Assembly (NCBI RefSeq): GCF_902499175.1
Contig: NZ_CABVQC010000042.1
Span: 1 to 64,000 of the forward strand
Direction of reading: 5' to 3'
DNA: 64,000 nucleotides
Source: Burkholderia aenigmatica
GTDB taxonomy: Bacteria > Pseudomonadota > Gammaproteobacteria > Burkholderiales > Burkholderiaceae
In this document: positions 34,483 to 43,285 of the stretch, piece after piece
Layout: each line of letters starts with the position of its first letter
Position numbering within the stretch: position 1 is the stretch's first letter
The notes under the pieces: generated by a model
Seen by the model: the letters and a program-made list of their open reading frames with translations, nothing else
The model's database searches: none
What the model was told of the DNA's origin: nothing
Made by a program: the position numbers and the translations under genes

Positions 34483-35457
34483 ATGGATATCGCCCTGTCC
34501 CGCCATGCGCCGAACCGGCTCGGCACGCTGCACGCCCCCGACGAAGTCGAACGCGCGGTCGCGCACCGGCTCGGGCCGCACCGGATGGCCTCGCGCGGCC
34601 GCGATCCGTTTCATGCGGAGCTGTACGAGGTGCCGCTGCATCACGGCGCGCTGCTCGAACTCTGCTACGGCCGCGAAACGCGCATCGATTTCGGCGGCGA
34701 TACCGATCACTTCCTGTTCCGGCTGACGCTTGCGGGTGCCTGCGAGCTGCAGGCCGGCAGCGTCGTCGCGCGCGCCGGCCCCGGCGAGCTGACCGTGTCG
34801 TCGCCCGCACTCGCGAGCCGCCTGAGCACGAGCCCCGATTGCCGCAACCTCGTGCTGCGGCTCGAACGCGGCGCGCTCGAACGCAAGCTGCAGGACATGC
34901 TGCAGGCCACGCTCACGCGGCCGCTGCAGTTCGATCTCGCGGCCGGCGGCGCCGGCGCGGGCGCCGCGCTGCTGCTGCCGACCTTCGAGTACCTGTGCCG
35001 GCTCGGGGCGCAGCCGGGCATCGGCACGGCCGCGACGACCTTCGGCGCCGACCTCACCGCGTGGCTGATGTCGCTGCTGCTCACGCACCTGCCGCATTCG
35101 TACAGCGATGCGCTCGCGCGCGGCACGCCGCCCTTGCCGGCCCACGTGCGTCGCGCGTGCGATCACGTCGAGGCGCACCTCGGCGAACCGCTCGCACTCG
35201 CCGCGCTCGCGGCGGTCGCGGGCGTCGCGCCACGCACGCTGCAGCACGCTTTTCGTGCGTTCCTGCACACCACGCCGGCCGCCTACGTGCGCGAACGCCG
35301 GCTCGCCGCCGTGCACACGGCGCTGCAACGCGGCGACGCGCGCAGCGTGACCGACGTGCTGATCGCGCACGGCATCCATGGCTTCGGCCATTTCGCGAAG
35401 GCGTATGCGCGGCGTTACGGCCACGCGCCTTCCGTCACCGCGAGGCAACCCCGATGA
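34483..35457 (+). CDS. AraC-family regulator
   Basis: 324 residues: an N-terminal cupin-like AraC_binding_2 domain (about 30-190, HHGALLELCYGRETRIDFGGDTDHFLFRLTLAG) and a C-terminal double helix-turn-helix (about 220-320, with LALAALAAVAGVAPRTLQHAFRAFL and HGIHGFGHFAKAYARRYGH). It is divergent from the opine-type dehydrogenase operon (149-bp gap), which it probably activates. Its stop overlaps the next LysR start (ATGA at 35454-35457). Confidence 0.92.
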   Translation: MDIALSRHAPNRLGTLHAPDEVERAVAHRLGPHRMASRGRDPFHAELYEVPLHHGALLELCYGRETRIDFGGDTDHFLFRLTLAGACELQAGSVVARAGPGELTVSSPALASRLSTSPDCRNLVLRLERGALERKLQDMLQATLTRPLQFDLAAGGAGAGAALLLPTFEYLCRLGAQPGIGTAATTFGADLTAWLMSLLLTHLPHSYSDALARGTPPLPAHVRRACDHVEAHLGEPLALAALAAVAGVAPRTLQHAFRAFLHTTPAAYVRERRLAAVHTALQRGDARSVTDVLIAHGIHGFGHFAKAYARRYGHAPSVTARQPR

Positions 35458-36488
35458 CGCACTCCGCAACCGGCCGCCCGGCGGCCCCGGCCCGCGTCGA
35501 ATCCGCGCCGCACGACGGCGACCCGTCCGAACTGCGCGTGCAGGATCTCGATCTCAACTTGCTGAAGACGTTTCGCGCGGTCTACGAGGAGCGGCACGTC
35601 GGCCGCGCGGCGCTGCGGCTCGGTGTCACGCAGCCGTCCGTCAGCTATGCGCTCGGCCGGCTGCGGCTGATGTTCCGCGACGCGCTGTTCGTGCGCACCG
35701 GCACCGGCGTCGAGCCGACGCCGCGCGCGCAGCGGCTCGCGCTATCTGTCGACAAGGCGCTCGCGATCCTGCAGGACGTGCTCGACGAAGGCTCGCGCTT
35801 CACGCCCGACAGCACGCAGCGCGTGTTCCGCCTGCACATGAGCGATTTCGCGGCGAGCGCGTTCCTGCCGACGCTGCTCGCCGAATTCGCCCGTCGCGCG
35901 CCGGGTGCGGTGATCGAGACGCTGCACGTCGACGAATGCCAGCTCAACGTCGCGCTCGAATCGGGGCGCATCGACTTCGCTCTCGGGCATTTCGCCGACG
36001 CGTCGAGCCATTTCCAGCGCGCCGCGCTGCTGCACGAGCGCTGCGTGCTGCTGATGCCGCGCCGCACCGCGCAGCGCGTCGCGCTGCCCGACGACTACGT
36101 GCTCGATGGCGAAGCGCCCGACGCGCTGCGTTTCGTCGCGGTCACGTCGCATCCGCAATCGATGCAGCTGCTGGAGCGGCACGGGCTGATGCCGCGCGTG
36201 CGCGCGGCGTTACCCGATTTCATGGTGGTGCCCGCGTTGCTGCAGGACGGCGACTACGCGCTGATCCTGCCGGAGACGATCGCGATCACGTTTGCGGCGC
36301 GGCAGCCGTGCACGCTGTACGAGATCGCCGGCGCAAGCGAATGGGCGGTCAACGCGTACTGGCACCGGCGCTTCGACGCCGACCCCGGCCATCGCTGGCT
36401 GCGCGCGCTGCTGCTCGAACTGTTCAACATCGGCGAGCTGGCGCCGTTCGACGCATGGCTCGCGCCGCAGCCGCCCGCCTGCGCATAA
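35454..36488 (+). CDS. LysR-type transcriptional regulator
   Basis: 344 residues with a 30-residue N-terminal extension before the winged helix (LDLNLLKTFRAVYEERHVGRAALRLGVTQPSVSYALGRL). The C-terminal effector domain (about 115-320) is NodD/NahR-like (DFAASAFLPTLLAEFARRAPG). The ATG at 35454 overlaps the AraC stop, so two regulators of different classes are translationally coupled, which is uncommon. Targets could be the porin at 36545 and MFS at 38075, whose shared upstream region has a T-N11-A dyad. Confidence 0.9.
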   Translation: MTHSATGRPAAPARVESAPHDGDPSELRVQDLDLNLLKTFRAVYEERHVGRAALRLGVTQPSVSYALGRLRLMFRDALFVRTGTGVEPTPRAQRLALSVDKALAILQDVLDEGSRFTPDSTQRVFRLHMSDFAASAFLPTLLAEFARRAPGAVIETLHVDECQLNVALESGRIDFALGHFADASSHFQRAALLHERCVLLMPRRTAQRVALPDDYVLDGEAPDALRFVAVTSHPQSMQLLERHGLMPRVRAALPDFMVVPALLQDGDYALILPETIAITFAARQPCTLYEIAGASEWAVNAYWHRRFDADPGHRWLRALLLELFNIGELAPFDAWLAPQPPACA

Positions 36489-36544
36489 CGACGCGAACGC
36501 CGCGAGCGGCGCACGCAGCGCGAGCGGGCACCGGCGCGGGCCGG

Positions 36545-37663
36545 TCAGAACGCCGTGAGGATGCCCGCGACGATCGAGCTGGCGGTCGCGCCCGGCTTCG
36601 CGACCGCGACGCCGCCACCGGCCGCGCCGTTGACGACGAAGCGCGCATGCGCGCCGTTGCGCACCATCGCGGCGCCCGTGTACAACACCGTGCGCTTCGA
36701 CAGCGGATAGTCGAAGCGGATGCCATACGAATCGGCGTTGCCGTCGCTGTCCGCGACCTTGCGGTAATGGCCGACGCTCAGCAGCAGCGACGCACGCCCG
36801 ATCGGCACCGTCGCGCTCAGCTCCATGATGTCGCTGTGCGGATACGCGCTCTGGCTGTCGATCGCGGTCGCGACGTCGGGGCCGCCGCGATGGCGCATGT
36901 ACAGCGCGGCCACCTTCACGACGCTGAAATCGTACGAAATCGCGCCCAGCGTGTAGTTGCCGTTCGCGGCCGGGCTCGAGTCGCCGAGCGCGGACGCGGC
37001 CACCGGGCTGAACTTCTGCTGCATGTAGTCGACGTCGACCGACAGGCCGCCACGCACGTAGTTGAGCCCCGCGCCGTAGGTATCGCCGAGCGTCGCCGGC
37101 TGTCCGGCCGCGCCATTGGTACCGCGCGCGGCCATCGCCCGCAGCATGAAGCCCGCGTAGCGTGGCGACGTATAGCGCATCGAGTTGCGCACGCGCAGGA
37201 ACGCGGGCCCGACGAAGTTGTTGGTCGCGTTACCCCACGCGAGCCCCGCGCCGAGGCCCGGCAGGCTGTACGTGACGAGCGTCGTGTGCAGGATCGTGTA
37301 GAGCTCGCCGAACTGCACGCCGCCGAACGGCCCCGTGATGCCGACCCACGCCTCGCGGCCGAACAGTGCGCTGCTGTTCGACAGCGCACCGCTGCCCGCA
37401 TTGAAGCCGTCTTCCAGCTTGAAGATCGTCGCGTAGCCGCCGCCGAGATCCTCGACGCCCCTCAGCCCCCACTGCGACGCCCACAGGTTGCCGCTGCCCA
37501 TGCGCGTCACGTGGTTCGGCCCGGCGTTCGCGTATTCGATCGCGGTGTCGATGCGGCCGTAGAGCGTCACGCTCGATTGTGCGAAGGCGGGCAGCGCCGC
37601 GCAGGCAAGCAGCGCGGCAAGCGGTACGGCAAGCCGGTCGGCCCGCCCGTTCGGTTGGTTCAT
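36545..37663 (-). CDS. Outer-membrane porin (Gram-negative porin family)
   Basis: 372 residues. A signal peptide (cleavage after ALPAFA) is followed by QSSVTLYGRIDTAIEYANAGP, and the chain ends in phenylalanine (SSIVAGILTAF). The conserved QWGLRGVEDLGGGYATIFKLEDGFN segment is present. Near the C-terminus a glycine-rich stretch (NGAAGGGVAVAKPGAT) replaces the usual last loop. It is divergent from the MFS gene at 38075 and convergent with the LysR gene, so porin and MFS may serve the same substrate. Confidence 0.93.
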   Translation of the reverse strand: MNQPNGRADRLAVPLAALLACAALPAFAQSSVTLYGRIDTAIEYANAGPNHVTRMGSGNLWASQWGLRGVEDLGGGYATIFKLEDGFNAGSGALSNSSALFGREAWVGITGPFGGVQFGELYTILHTTLVTYSLPGLGAGLAWGNATNNFVGPAFLRVRNSMRYTSPRYAGFMLRAMAARGTNGAAGQPATLGDTYGAGLNYVRGGLSVDVDYMQQKFSPVAASALGDSSPAANGNYTLGAISYDFSVVKVAALYMRHRGGPDVATAIDSQSAYPHSDIMELSATVPIGRASLLLSVGHYRKVADSDGNADSYGIRFDYPLSKRTVLYTGAAMVRNGAHARFVVNGAAGGGVAVAKPGATASSIVAGILTAF

Positions 37664-38074
37664 CGTCGTCGTCCCGTAGAGTTTCCGGCGCCTGTCGGCC
37701 TCGCGCCGCGTGGAGTGAAGCGCGTTCGCCGCGAAGGGCCAACGCTGCCGATCAAAACCGGGCCGAGTCTAGGAACGACAATTTCGGACGTCGACGCAAT
37801 GCGCTCTATAACGCTTATAGATGCGCCGCATGATGCGTGCGCGCCCCGCCACAAGCGCACCGCGCGGCGGCCGGCGCGCGCGCCCCTGGTGTTTTCTTTA
37901 TCCGGGTCGGTAAATGCCCGTGTGGCGCGGCTGTCACTCCGGCTATGGCGGCCGAAATTGGCCGACTACGCTGCGTCTCCGACACGTGCCCCCCGCACGC
38001 TTTCGCGCCGCGACGGCGCCCGGCCCGCAAGGCCGCCGCCGCGCGTTTCCACCGCCCGCTCCTGGAGAATCCGC
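37664..38074. other. Divergent intergenic region (porin/MFS)
   Basis: 411 bp with both promoters. The stretch around 37770-37825 is locally less GC-rich and contains the dyad listed separately. A GGTAAA-containing AT-rich stretch near 37885-37915 may be the MFS promoter. No ORF here is convincing. Confidence 0.6.
37805..37821. promoter_or_regulatory. LysR-type dyad TCTATAA-CGC-TTATAGA
   Basis: Seven-base perfect inverted repeats separated by three bases, containing a T-N11-A core (TATAACGCTTATA), the LysR-family consensus. It lies 142 bp before the porin start and 254 bp before the MFS start. Probably bound by the LysR protein encoded at 35454-36488; this is inference from motif and position. 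Confidence 0.6.
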
Positions 38075-39472
38075 ATGTCCGCATCCACGGCCCGCGCTGC
38101 CGACGGCAAGCGCTATACGTACGAATGGTATGTCGTCGTCATCTGCATGCTCGCGTACATCTTTTCGTTCGTCGACCGCCAGGTCCTCGTGCTGATGATC
38201 GAGCCGATCAAGCGCGACCTGCACCTGTCCGATACGCAGTTCAGCCTGCTGAACGGCTTTGCGTTCTCGCTGTTCTATGCGGTGATGGGGCTGCCCGTCG
38301 CGTATCTCGCCGATCGCTACGCACGCCCGCGGATCATCTCGCTCGGCATTGCGCTGTGGAGCGTCGCGACCGCCGCGTGCGGGCTCAGCCAGCATTTCGC
38401 GCAGATGTTCATCGCACGGATGGGCGTCGGCGTCGGCGAGGCCGCGCTGTCGCCCGGCGCGTATTCGATGCTCGCCGACTACTTCCCGAAGGAGAAGCTC
38501 GGGCGCGCGATCGCCGTGTATTCGCTCGGCTCGTTCATCGGCGGCGGCATCGCGTTCCTGATCGGCGGCTACGTGATCGCGCTGCTCAAGCATGCGAGCG
38601 CATTCACGCTGCCGGTGGTCGGGCAGGTGCATGCGTGGCAGGTCACGTTCCTGATCGTCGGGCTGCCCGGGCTGCTGGTCGCCCTGCTGTTCGCCGCGAC
38701 CGTGCGCGACCCGCAGCGCAAGGGGCTCGCGCAGGATCGCTCGGGCGCCGTGCGGCGCGTGTCGATGCGCGATTCGCTGCGCTTCGTCGGCACGCATCGC
38801 GCGACCTTCACGTGCCACTACCTCGGCTTCTCGTTTTACGCGATGACGCTGTACTGCCTGCTGAGCTGGACGCCCGCGTTCTATATCCGCCACTTCGGGA
38901 TGACGGCCGTCGAAGCCGGCTACACGCTCGGCATCGTGCTGCTGGTGGCGAACACGGCCGGCGTGTTCTGCGGCGGCTGGCTCAACGACTGGCTGCTGCG
39001 GCGCGGCCGCCACGATGCACCGATGCGTGCCGGCGCGATCGGCGCCGCGTGCATGGTGATCCCCGCGACGCTGTTCACGCAGCTCGACTCGCTGCCCGCG
39101 TCGCTTGCAATGCTCGTCGTCGCGATGTTCTTCGCGTCGTTCCCGATGCCGACGTCGACCGCCGCGATGCAGACGCTCGCGCCGAACCAGATGCGCGCGC
39201 AGATCTCCGCGCTGTTCCTGCTCGTGTCGAACCTGATCGCGCTCGGGATCGGCACGACCGTCGTCGCGCTGTTCACCGATCGCGTGTTCGGCGCGCCGGC
39301 GGCGGTCGGCCATTCGATGTCGATCGTCAACGTCGCGGCGGCCACGCTCGCCGCACTGCTGCTCGCCGCAGGGTGCCGGCACTATCGCCGCAGCCTCGAT
39401 CGCGAACGTGGCCATGCGTCGGCAGCGGCACCGCAGGCGGCCGAAGCGGGCAATCCGATCGCCGCGCGCTGA
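38075..39472 (+). CDS. MFS transporter (spinster/ACS-like)
   Basis: 465 residues and about twelve helices. SFVDRQVLVLMIEPIKRDLHLSDTQFSLLNGFAFSLFYAVMGLPVAYLADRYARP and the helix 4-5 run RMGVGVGEAALSPGAYSMLADYFP match the group of aromatic-acid/spinster-like MFS importers. The ATG at 38075 has CTGGAGAATCC upstream; the reading frame is open far upstream only because of GC bias. It is followed 157 bp later by iacF, so it may be the indole-3-acetate transporter, but the divergent porin and another MFS at 51775 are alternatives. Confidence 0.9.
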   Translation: MSASTARAADGKRYTYEWYVVVICMLAYIFSFVDRQVLVLMIEPIKRDLHLSDTQFSLLNGFAFSLFYAVMGLPVAYLADRYARPRIISLGIALWSVATAACGLSQHFAQMFIARMGVGVGEAALSPGAYSMLADYFPKEKLGRAIAVYSLGSFIGGGIAFLIGGYVIALLKHASAFTLPVVGQVHAWQVTFLIVGLPGLLVALLFAATVRDPQRKGLAQDRSGAVRRVSMRDSLRFVGTHRATFTCHYLGFSFYAMTLYCLLSWTPAFYIRHFGMTAVEAGYTLGIVLLVANTAGVFCGGWLNDWLLRRGRHDAPMRAGAIGAACMVIPATLFTQLDSLPASLAMLVVAMFFASFPMPTSTAAMQTLAPNQMRAQISALFLLVSNLIALGIGTTVVALFTDRVFGAPAAVGHSMSIVNVAAATLAALLLAAGCRHYRRSLDRERGHASAAAPQAAEAGNPIAAR

Positions 39473-39629
39473 ACGTCGAGCGCATTCCGTCGCCCGACCA
39501 TCATCCATCCCACTGATTCAGGCATCGCTTTTTAATCGATTTGATTTATGCGATGCCCATCCCTATTCTCGATCGCATGACGGCGCGGTGTCTGCCGCGC
39601 CGCGTTTCCCCTACCCCACGGATTTCCCC

Positions 39630-40604
39630 ATGCAAGCGAACCGCCACCAAGTCCGGATCGACGCGCTGATCGACGCGGCGCAGGACATCCGCTGTTTCCG
39701 GGTTTCGCGCGTCGACGGCCAGCCGTTCGACGCATACGAACCGGGCGCCCATATCGATGTGACCGCGCCGTCCGGCATCACGCGGCAGTACTCGCTGTGC
39801 GGCAACCCCGACGAACGCGGCAGCTACCTGTTCGCGGTGAAGAAGGAAGCGCAGTCGCGCGGCGGCTCGCGTTCGCTGCACGACGACGTGCAGGTCGGCG
39901 CCGAGCTGTCGATCGGCGCGCCGCGCAACCTGTTTCGTCTGACGGATGACGCGAGCGAGCACGTGCTGATCGCGGCCGGCATCGGCATCACGCCGCTGCT
40001 GTCGATGGCGTATGCGCTGCACCAGCGCGGCGCGCGTTACCGGCTGCACTATTTCGCCCGCAGCCGCGAGCATGCGGCCTTCGTCGACGAACTGTCGGCC
40101 GAGCCGTTCGCGTCGCACGTGACGTTCCACTACGGCATCGAGCCCGACGCGCTCGCGGCCGAGCTGGGCCGCTGCGTCGAATCGGTCGACGCGCACGCCC
40201 ACGTCTATACGTGCGGCCCGGGGCCGTTCATGGATGCGGTCGTCGCGGCAGCCGCGACGCGCTTGCCCGACGATTCGATCCATCTCGAACGCTTCGCGGT
40301 GGAACCGGCCGCCGCCGATGCGGGCGCCGGCCCGGCCGACGGCTTCGAAGTGCGTCTGCAGCGCAGCGGACAATCGGTACGCGTCACGCCCGACACGTCG
40401 ATCGTCGACGCGCTCGCGCGCATCGGCATCGAGGTCGACACGTCATGCGGCGAAGGCGTGTGCGGCACCTGCATGGTGCCTGTGATCGACGGCGAGCCCG
40501 ATCATCGCGATCACTGTCTCAGCAAGGCCGAGCGCGCGAGCAACACGGTGATCTGCTGCTGCGTGTCGCGTGCGCGTTCGGCGGTGCTCGTTCTGGATCT
40601 CTGA
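39630..40604 (+). CDS. iacF: IacF-type ferredoxin reductase (PDR/VanB family)
   Basis: 324 residues. N-terminal flavin-binding barrel (QYSLCGNPDERGSYLFAVK), central NAD-binding half (LIAAGIGITPLLSMAYAL, HVYTCGPGPFMDAV) and C-terminal plant-type [2Fe-2S] ferredoxin with CGEGVCGTC and a final cysteine in DHCLS. This is the phthalate dioxygenase reductase/VanB layout. It should pass electrons from NAD(P)H to the Rieske oxygenase IacCD. The assignment as IacF rests on proximity to the other iac genes. An AT-rich region at 39523-39550 probably holds the promoter. Confidence 0.85.
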   Translation: MQANRHQVRIDALIDAAQDIRCFRVSRVDGQPFDAYEPGAHIDVTAPSGITRQYSLCGNPDERGSYLFAVKKEAQSRGGSRSLHDDVQVGAELSIGAPRNLFRLTDDASEHVLIAAGIGITPLLSMAYALHQRGARYRLHYFARSREHAAFVDELSAEPFASHVTFHYGIEPDALAAELGRCVESVDAHAHVYTCGPGPFMDAVVAAAATRLPDDSIHLERFAVEPAAADAGAGPADGFEVRLQRSGQSVRVTPDTSIVDALARIGIEVDTSCGEGVCGTCMVPVIDGEPDHRDHCLSKAERASNTVICCCVSRARSAVLVLDL

Positions 40605-40941
40605 TCACTGATTCGCGCGGCACGAGCAACGCCCGTTCAGGACGTCTCGCGCCGTCGAATGGCTCGACACACGCGGCCAGCAACGCGCACCTCCGCGCAT
40701 TGCCCTCCGCCTCATGGGTCACGCGTCGTCGAAACGACCGACGAGCTCGGCCAGCATCGTGCGCATCCCGCGCGTTGCCTTCGTCCCCATCGGTCACGCA
40801 TCGTCGAACCGCTCGACGAACTCGATCAGCAGCGTGCGCATCCATGCGTTGCCCTCACCTCGTGGGGCCACGAGTCGCCCAATCGCTCGCCGATCTCGGC
40901 CGACAACGCGCGCACCTACGCATTGCCCTCCGCCTCATGGA
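40605..40941. other. Intergenic region filled by degenerate tandem repeats
   Basis: 337 bp between the convergent iacF and LysR genes. Apart from about 40 bp after iacF it consists of four decayed copies of the LysR gene's terminal segment. No independent gene is called; frames crossing it are remnants of the repeats. Confidence 0.8.
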
Positions 40942-41015
40942 TCACGCGTCATCGAACCGCTCGACGAGTTCGACCAGCAGCGTGCGCATCCACGCGTTGC
41001 CCTCGTCCTCATGGA
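40644..41015. repeat. Five-copy 74/75-bp tandem array derived from the LysR gene 3' end
   Basis: Units start near 40644, 40718, 40793, 40867 and 40941; the last is the authentic end of the LysR gene. On the minus strand the copies at 40718 and 40793 still encode MRTMLAELVGRFDDA and MRTLLIEFVERFDDA followed by a stop, compared with MRTLLVELVERFDDA in the gene itself. The other two have lost the stop and diverged more. The GCATTGCCCTCCGCCTCATGG block is shared exactly between the 40644 and 40867 copies. This is a local duplication series, not a CRISPR array. Confidence 0.85.
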
Positions 41016-41862
41016 AATGCTCGTGCCAGTGCATCGTCACCGGCGCGGGCGGCAACGTGACGGGCAGGTCATACAGGCGAAACGCATTGTCGCGGTTCAG
41101 GATCTGCGCGAGCCGCTTCGGCAGCGTCGCATAGAGATCGGTGACCGACAGCACGCTCGGCAGCGCGACGAAGTGCGGCACTTCGAGCGCGATGTTGCGG
41201 CCCACGCCCTGCGTGCGCAGCGCATCGTCGAGCGCGTGGTGGCTGTGCTCGACCGACTTCACGTTGACGTGCGCCGCGCGCACGAACTGGTCGAGGCTCA
41301 GCGCGGCGCCGCTCGGCAACCCGCGCCGGCGGCCCGTCATGCACACATAGGTTTCCTCGAACAGCACCTGGTGGCGCGTGCGCGGCATCAGTTCCGGCAG
41401 GTTGCCGATCGCGAAATCCAGCCGGCTCGCACGCAGCGCTTCCTCGATCTCCTCCACCGGCAGCGGCTGCACGCTCAGCGTCACGCGCGGCGCGCGCTCG
41501 CGCAGCGCCTGGCAGATCGCCGGCAGGTACGCCATCTCGCCCGCATCCGACAGCGACAGCCGGAACGTGCGCGTGCTGGTGGCCGGATCGAAGCGCTCCG
41601 CGTAGCGCAGCGCCACGCGCACCATGTCGAGCGCCTTGCCGACGATGCCCGCGAGCTCGAGCGCGACCGGCGTCGGCTGCATGCCCGAGCGCGTACGCAC
41701 GAACAGCGGATCGTCGAACAGCGTGCGCAACCGGCCGAGCGAATAGCTGACGGCCGGCTGCGACAGCGCGAGCCGCTCGCCGGCCTTCGTCAGGCTGCGT
41801 TCCTCGACGATCGCCTGGAATACGCGCAACAGGTTCAGATCGAGATGATCGACCGATGTCAT
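40942..41862 (-). CDS. LysR-type regulator of the iac locus
   Basis: 306 residues beginning MTSVDHLDLNLLRVFQAIVEERSLTKAGERLALSQPAVSYSLGRLR, then a NodD/NahR-like effector domain. The ATG at 41862 is chosen over one 15 bases upstream because GGAGG precedes it. It lies between iacF and iacC and is divergent from iacC, so it likely controls the Rieske oxygenase genes in response to indole-3-acetate or an intermediate. Its last 25 codons seed the tandem array downstream. In Paraburkholderia iac loci a LysR and a two-component system are both described, matching this arrangement. Confidence 0.92.
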   Translation of the reverse strand: MTSVDHLDLNLLRVFQAIVEERSLTKAGERLALSQPAVSYSLGRLRTLFDDPLFVRTRSGMQPTPVALELAGIVGKALDMVRVALRYAERFDPATSTRTFRLSLSDAGEMAYLPAICQALRERAPRVTLSVQPLPVEEIEEALRASRLDFAIGNLPELMPRTRHQVLFEETYVCMTGRRRGLPSGAALSLDQFVRAAHVNVKSVEHSHHALDDALRTQGVGRNIALEVPHFVALPSVLSVTDLYATLPKRLAQILNRDNAFRLYDLPVTLPPAPVTMHWHEHFHEDEGNAWMRTLLVELVERFDDA

Positions 41863-41888
41863 CGGAGCCTCCATCATTTGCCGTATTT

Positions 41889-41913
41889 ATTGATTAACCA
41901 ATTTTAGATCAAT
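41889..41913. promoter_or_regulatory. AT-rich dyad in the LysR-iacC divergent promoter
   Basis: ATTGAT and ATCAAT are inverted repeats 13 bases apart in an AT-rich stretch within the 139-bp region between the LysR and iacC starts. A related AATCGATTTGATT element lies upstream of iacF near 39534-39547. They are candidate sites for the adjacent LysR; the assignment is positional. Confidence 0.5.
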
Positions 41914-42001
41914 TTGACGGATATATGGCGGAAGACGAGACTGAGTCCTCAATGCCGCGCGCGACGCGGCCCGATTTCGCGACTCTTTCCCCCACACGAC
42001 G

Positions 42002-43285
42002 ATGAGCGACATTTCCTACCAGACGATCGACACCAGCGCGCTGCACGGTCTCGCGCAACCCGACCGCATCGCACCCGCGATGTATCACGATCCCGCGCTG
42101 TTCGAAGCCGAGCTCGACCGCATCTTCTACCGCACCTGGATCTGGGTCGCGCACGAAAGCGAGCTGCCGAACCCGGGCGACTTCATCACGACGACGATCG
42201 GCCGCCAGCCGGTGATCGTCGTGCGCGACAAGACCGGCGAGATCAACGTGCTGCAGAACCGCTGCCGCCATCGCGGCGCGACCGTATGCGAATCGCACAA
42301 GGGCAACGCGAAGGGCTTCACGTGCCCGTATCACAGCTGGTCGTACGCACTCGACGGCACACTGCGCGCGCTGCCGTACGGCGACGGCTACGAAGGCGTG
42401 TGCGAGAAAGGCGACCTGCCGCTCGTGAAGCTGCGCGTCGGCGTGTACCAGGGGCTGATCTTCGCGAGCTTCAACGACGACATCGAATCGCTCGAGGATT
42501 TCCTCGGCGGTGCGAAGCCGTGGATCGACCTGTTCATGAAACAGGGCGCCGGCTACCCGATCAAGGCGAACGGCGAGCACAAGTTCAAGTTCAAGGGCAA
42601 CTGGAAGATCCAGCTCGAGAACACGACCGACCTCTATCACTTCCCGGTCGTGCACAAGTCGTGGATGAAGTCGATCGACGACGAGACGGCCGCCGCGATC
42701 ACGAGCTTCATGACGAGCGAGGACGCGTTCTGCCGCGGGCTCGGCAACGGCCACAGCCTCGCGGTGCTGATGCCCGAGCTGATCGACCTCGACGAAGACG
42801 ACGGTGCGCCGCTGCCCGAGCGCTTCGCGCCGCTCGCGGCGAAGCTCGCCGAGCGCCACACGCCGGAACAAGTGCGTCGCATCGTGCGCTCGCTGATGGG
42901 CGTCGGCTTCAACCTGAACCTGTTCCCGAACCTCGCGCTGTCGATGGCGTTCTTCCGCGTGCTGCGGCCGATCTCCGCGAACGAAACCGAGATCCGCCAC
43001 GTCGCGCTCGCGATGGACGGCGGCCCCGACGAAGCGAACCGCGAGCGGTTGCGCATTCACGAGCACTTCCAGGGCCCGTTCGGCTTCGGCAGCCCCGACG
43101 ACGCAGAAGCGTGGGAACGCGTCCAACGCGGCGCGCACGCGGGCCCCGACGTGCCGATCCTCGTGAATCGCGGGCTGAACCGCGAGACGACCGCCGCGAA
43201 CGGCGAAAAGACCGCGCATGCGACCGACGAGACCGGCATGCGCGAGGCCTACCAGCAATGGCGCAAGATGATGGAGCAACAATAA
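42002..43285 (+). CDS. iacC: IacC-type Rieske ring-hydroxylating oxygenase, alpha subunit
   Basis: 427 residues. The Rieske [2Fe-2S] ligands are Cys88/His90 and Cys108/His111 (NRCRHRG and CPYHSW). The catalytic domain holds the mononuclear iron motif in ENTTDLYHFPVVHKSW (Asp and two His). The product should dioxygenate an oxindole-type intermediate of indole-3-acetate breakdown, using electrons from IacF. It overlaps iacD by one base (TAATG at 43283-43287). No ribosome binding site is obvious upstream, but ATG at 42002 is the first plausible start and matches family N-termini. Confidence 0.9.
   Translation: MSDISYQTIDTSALHGLAQPDRIAPAMYHDPALFEAELDRIFYRTWIWVAHESELPNPGDFITTTIGRQPVIVVRDKTGEINVLQNRCRHRGATVCESHKGNAKGFTCPYHSWSYALDGTLRALPYGDGYEGVCEKGDLPLVKLRVGVYQGLIFASFNDDIESLEDFLGGAKPWIDLFMKQGAGYPIKANGEHKFKFKGNWKIQLENTTDLYHFPVVHKSWMKSIDDETAAAITSFMTSEDAFCRGLGNGHSLAVLMPELIDLDEDDGAPLPERFAPLAAKLAERHTPEQVRRIVRSLMGVGFNLNLFPNLALSMAFFRVLRPISANETEIRHVALAMDGGPDEANRERLRIHEHFQGPFGFGSPDDAEAWERVQRGAHAGPDVPILVNRGLNRETTAANGEKTAHATDETGMREAYQQWRKMMEQQ

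Noticed and set aside
35378-38074. A very long plus-strand open frame (over 4 kb in total) that runs through the AraC, LysR and porin region into the MFS gene
   Set aside because: Only the part from 38075 is protein-like; the rest is an Arg/Ala-rich shadow of real genes in other frames, caused by high GC and scarcity of stop codons.
40644-41015. CRISPR array
   Set aside because: The period is regular, but the whole unit is repeated with gradual decay and there are no unique spacers; the copies match the LysR gene end.
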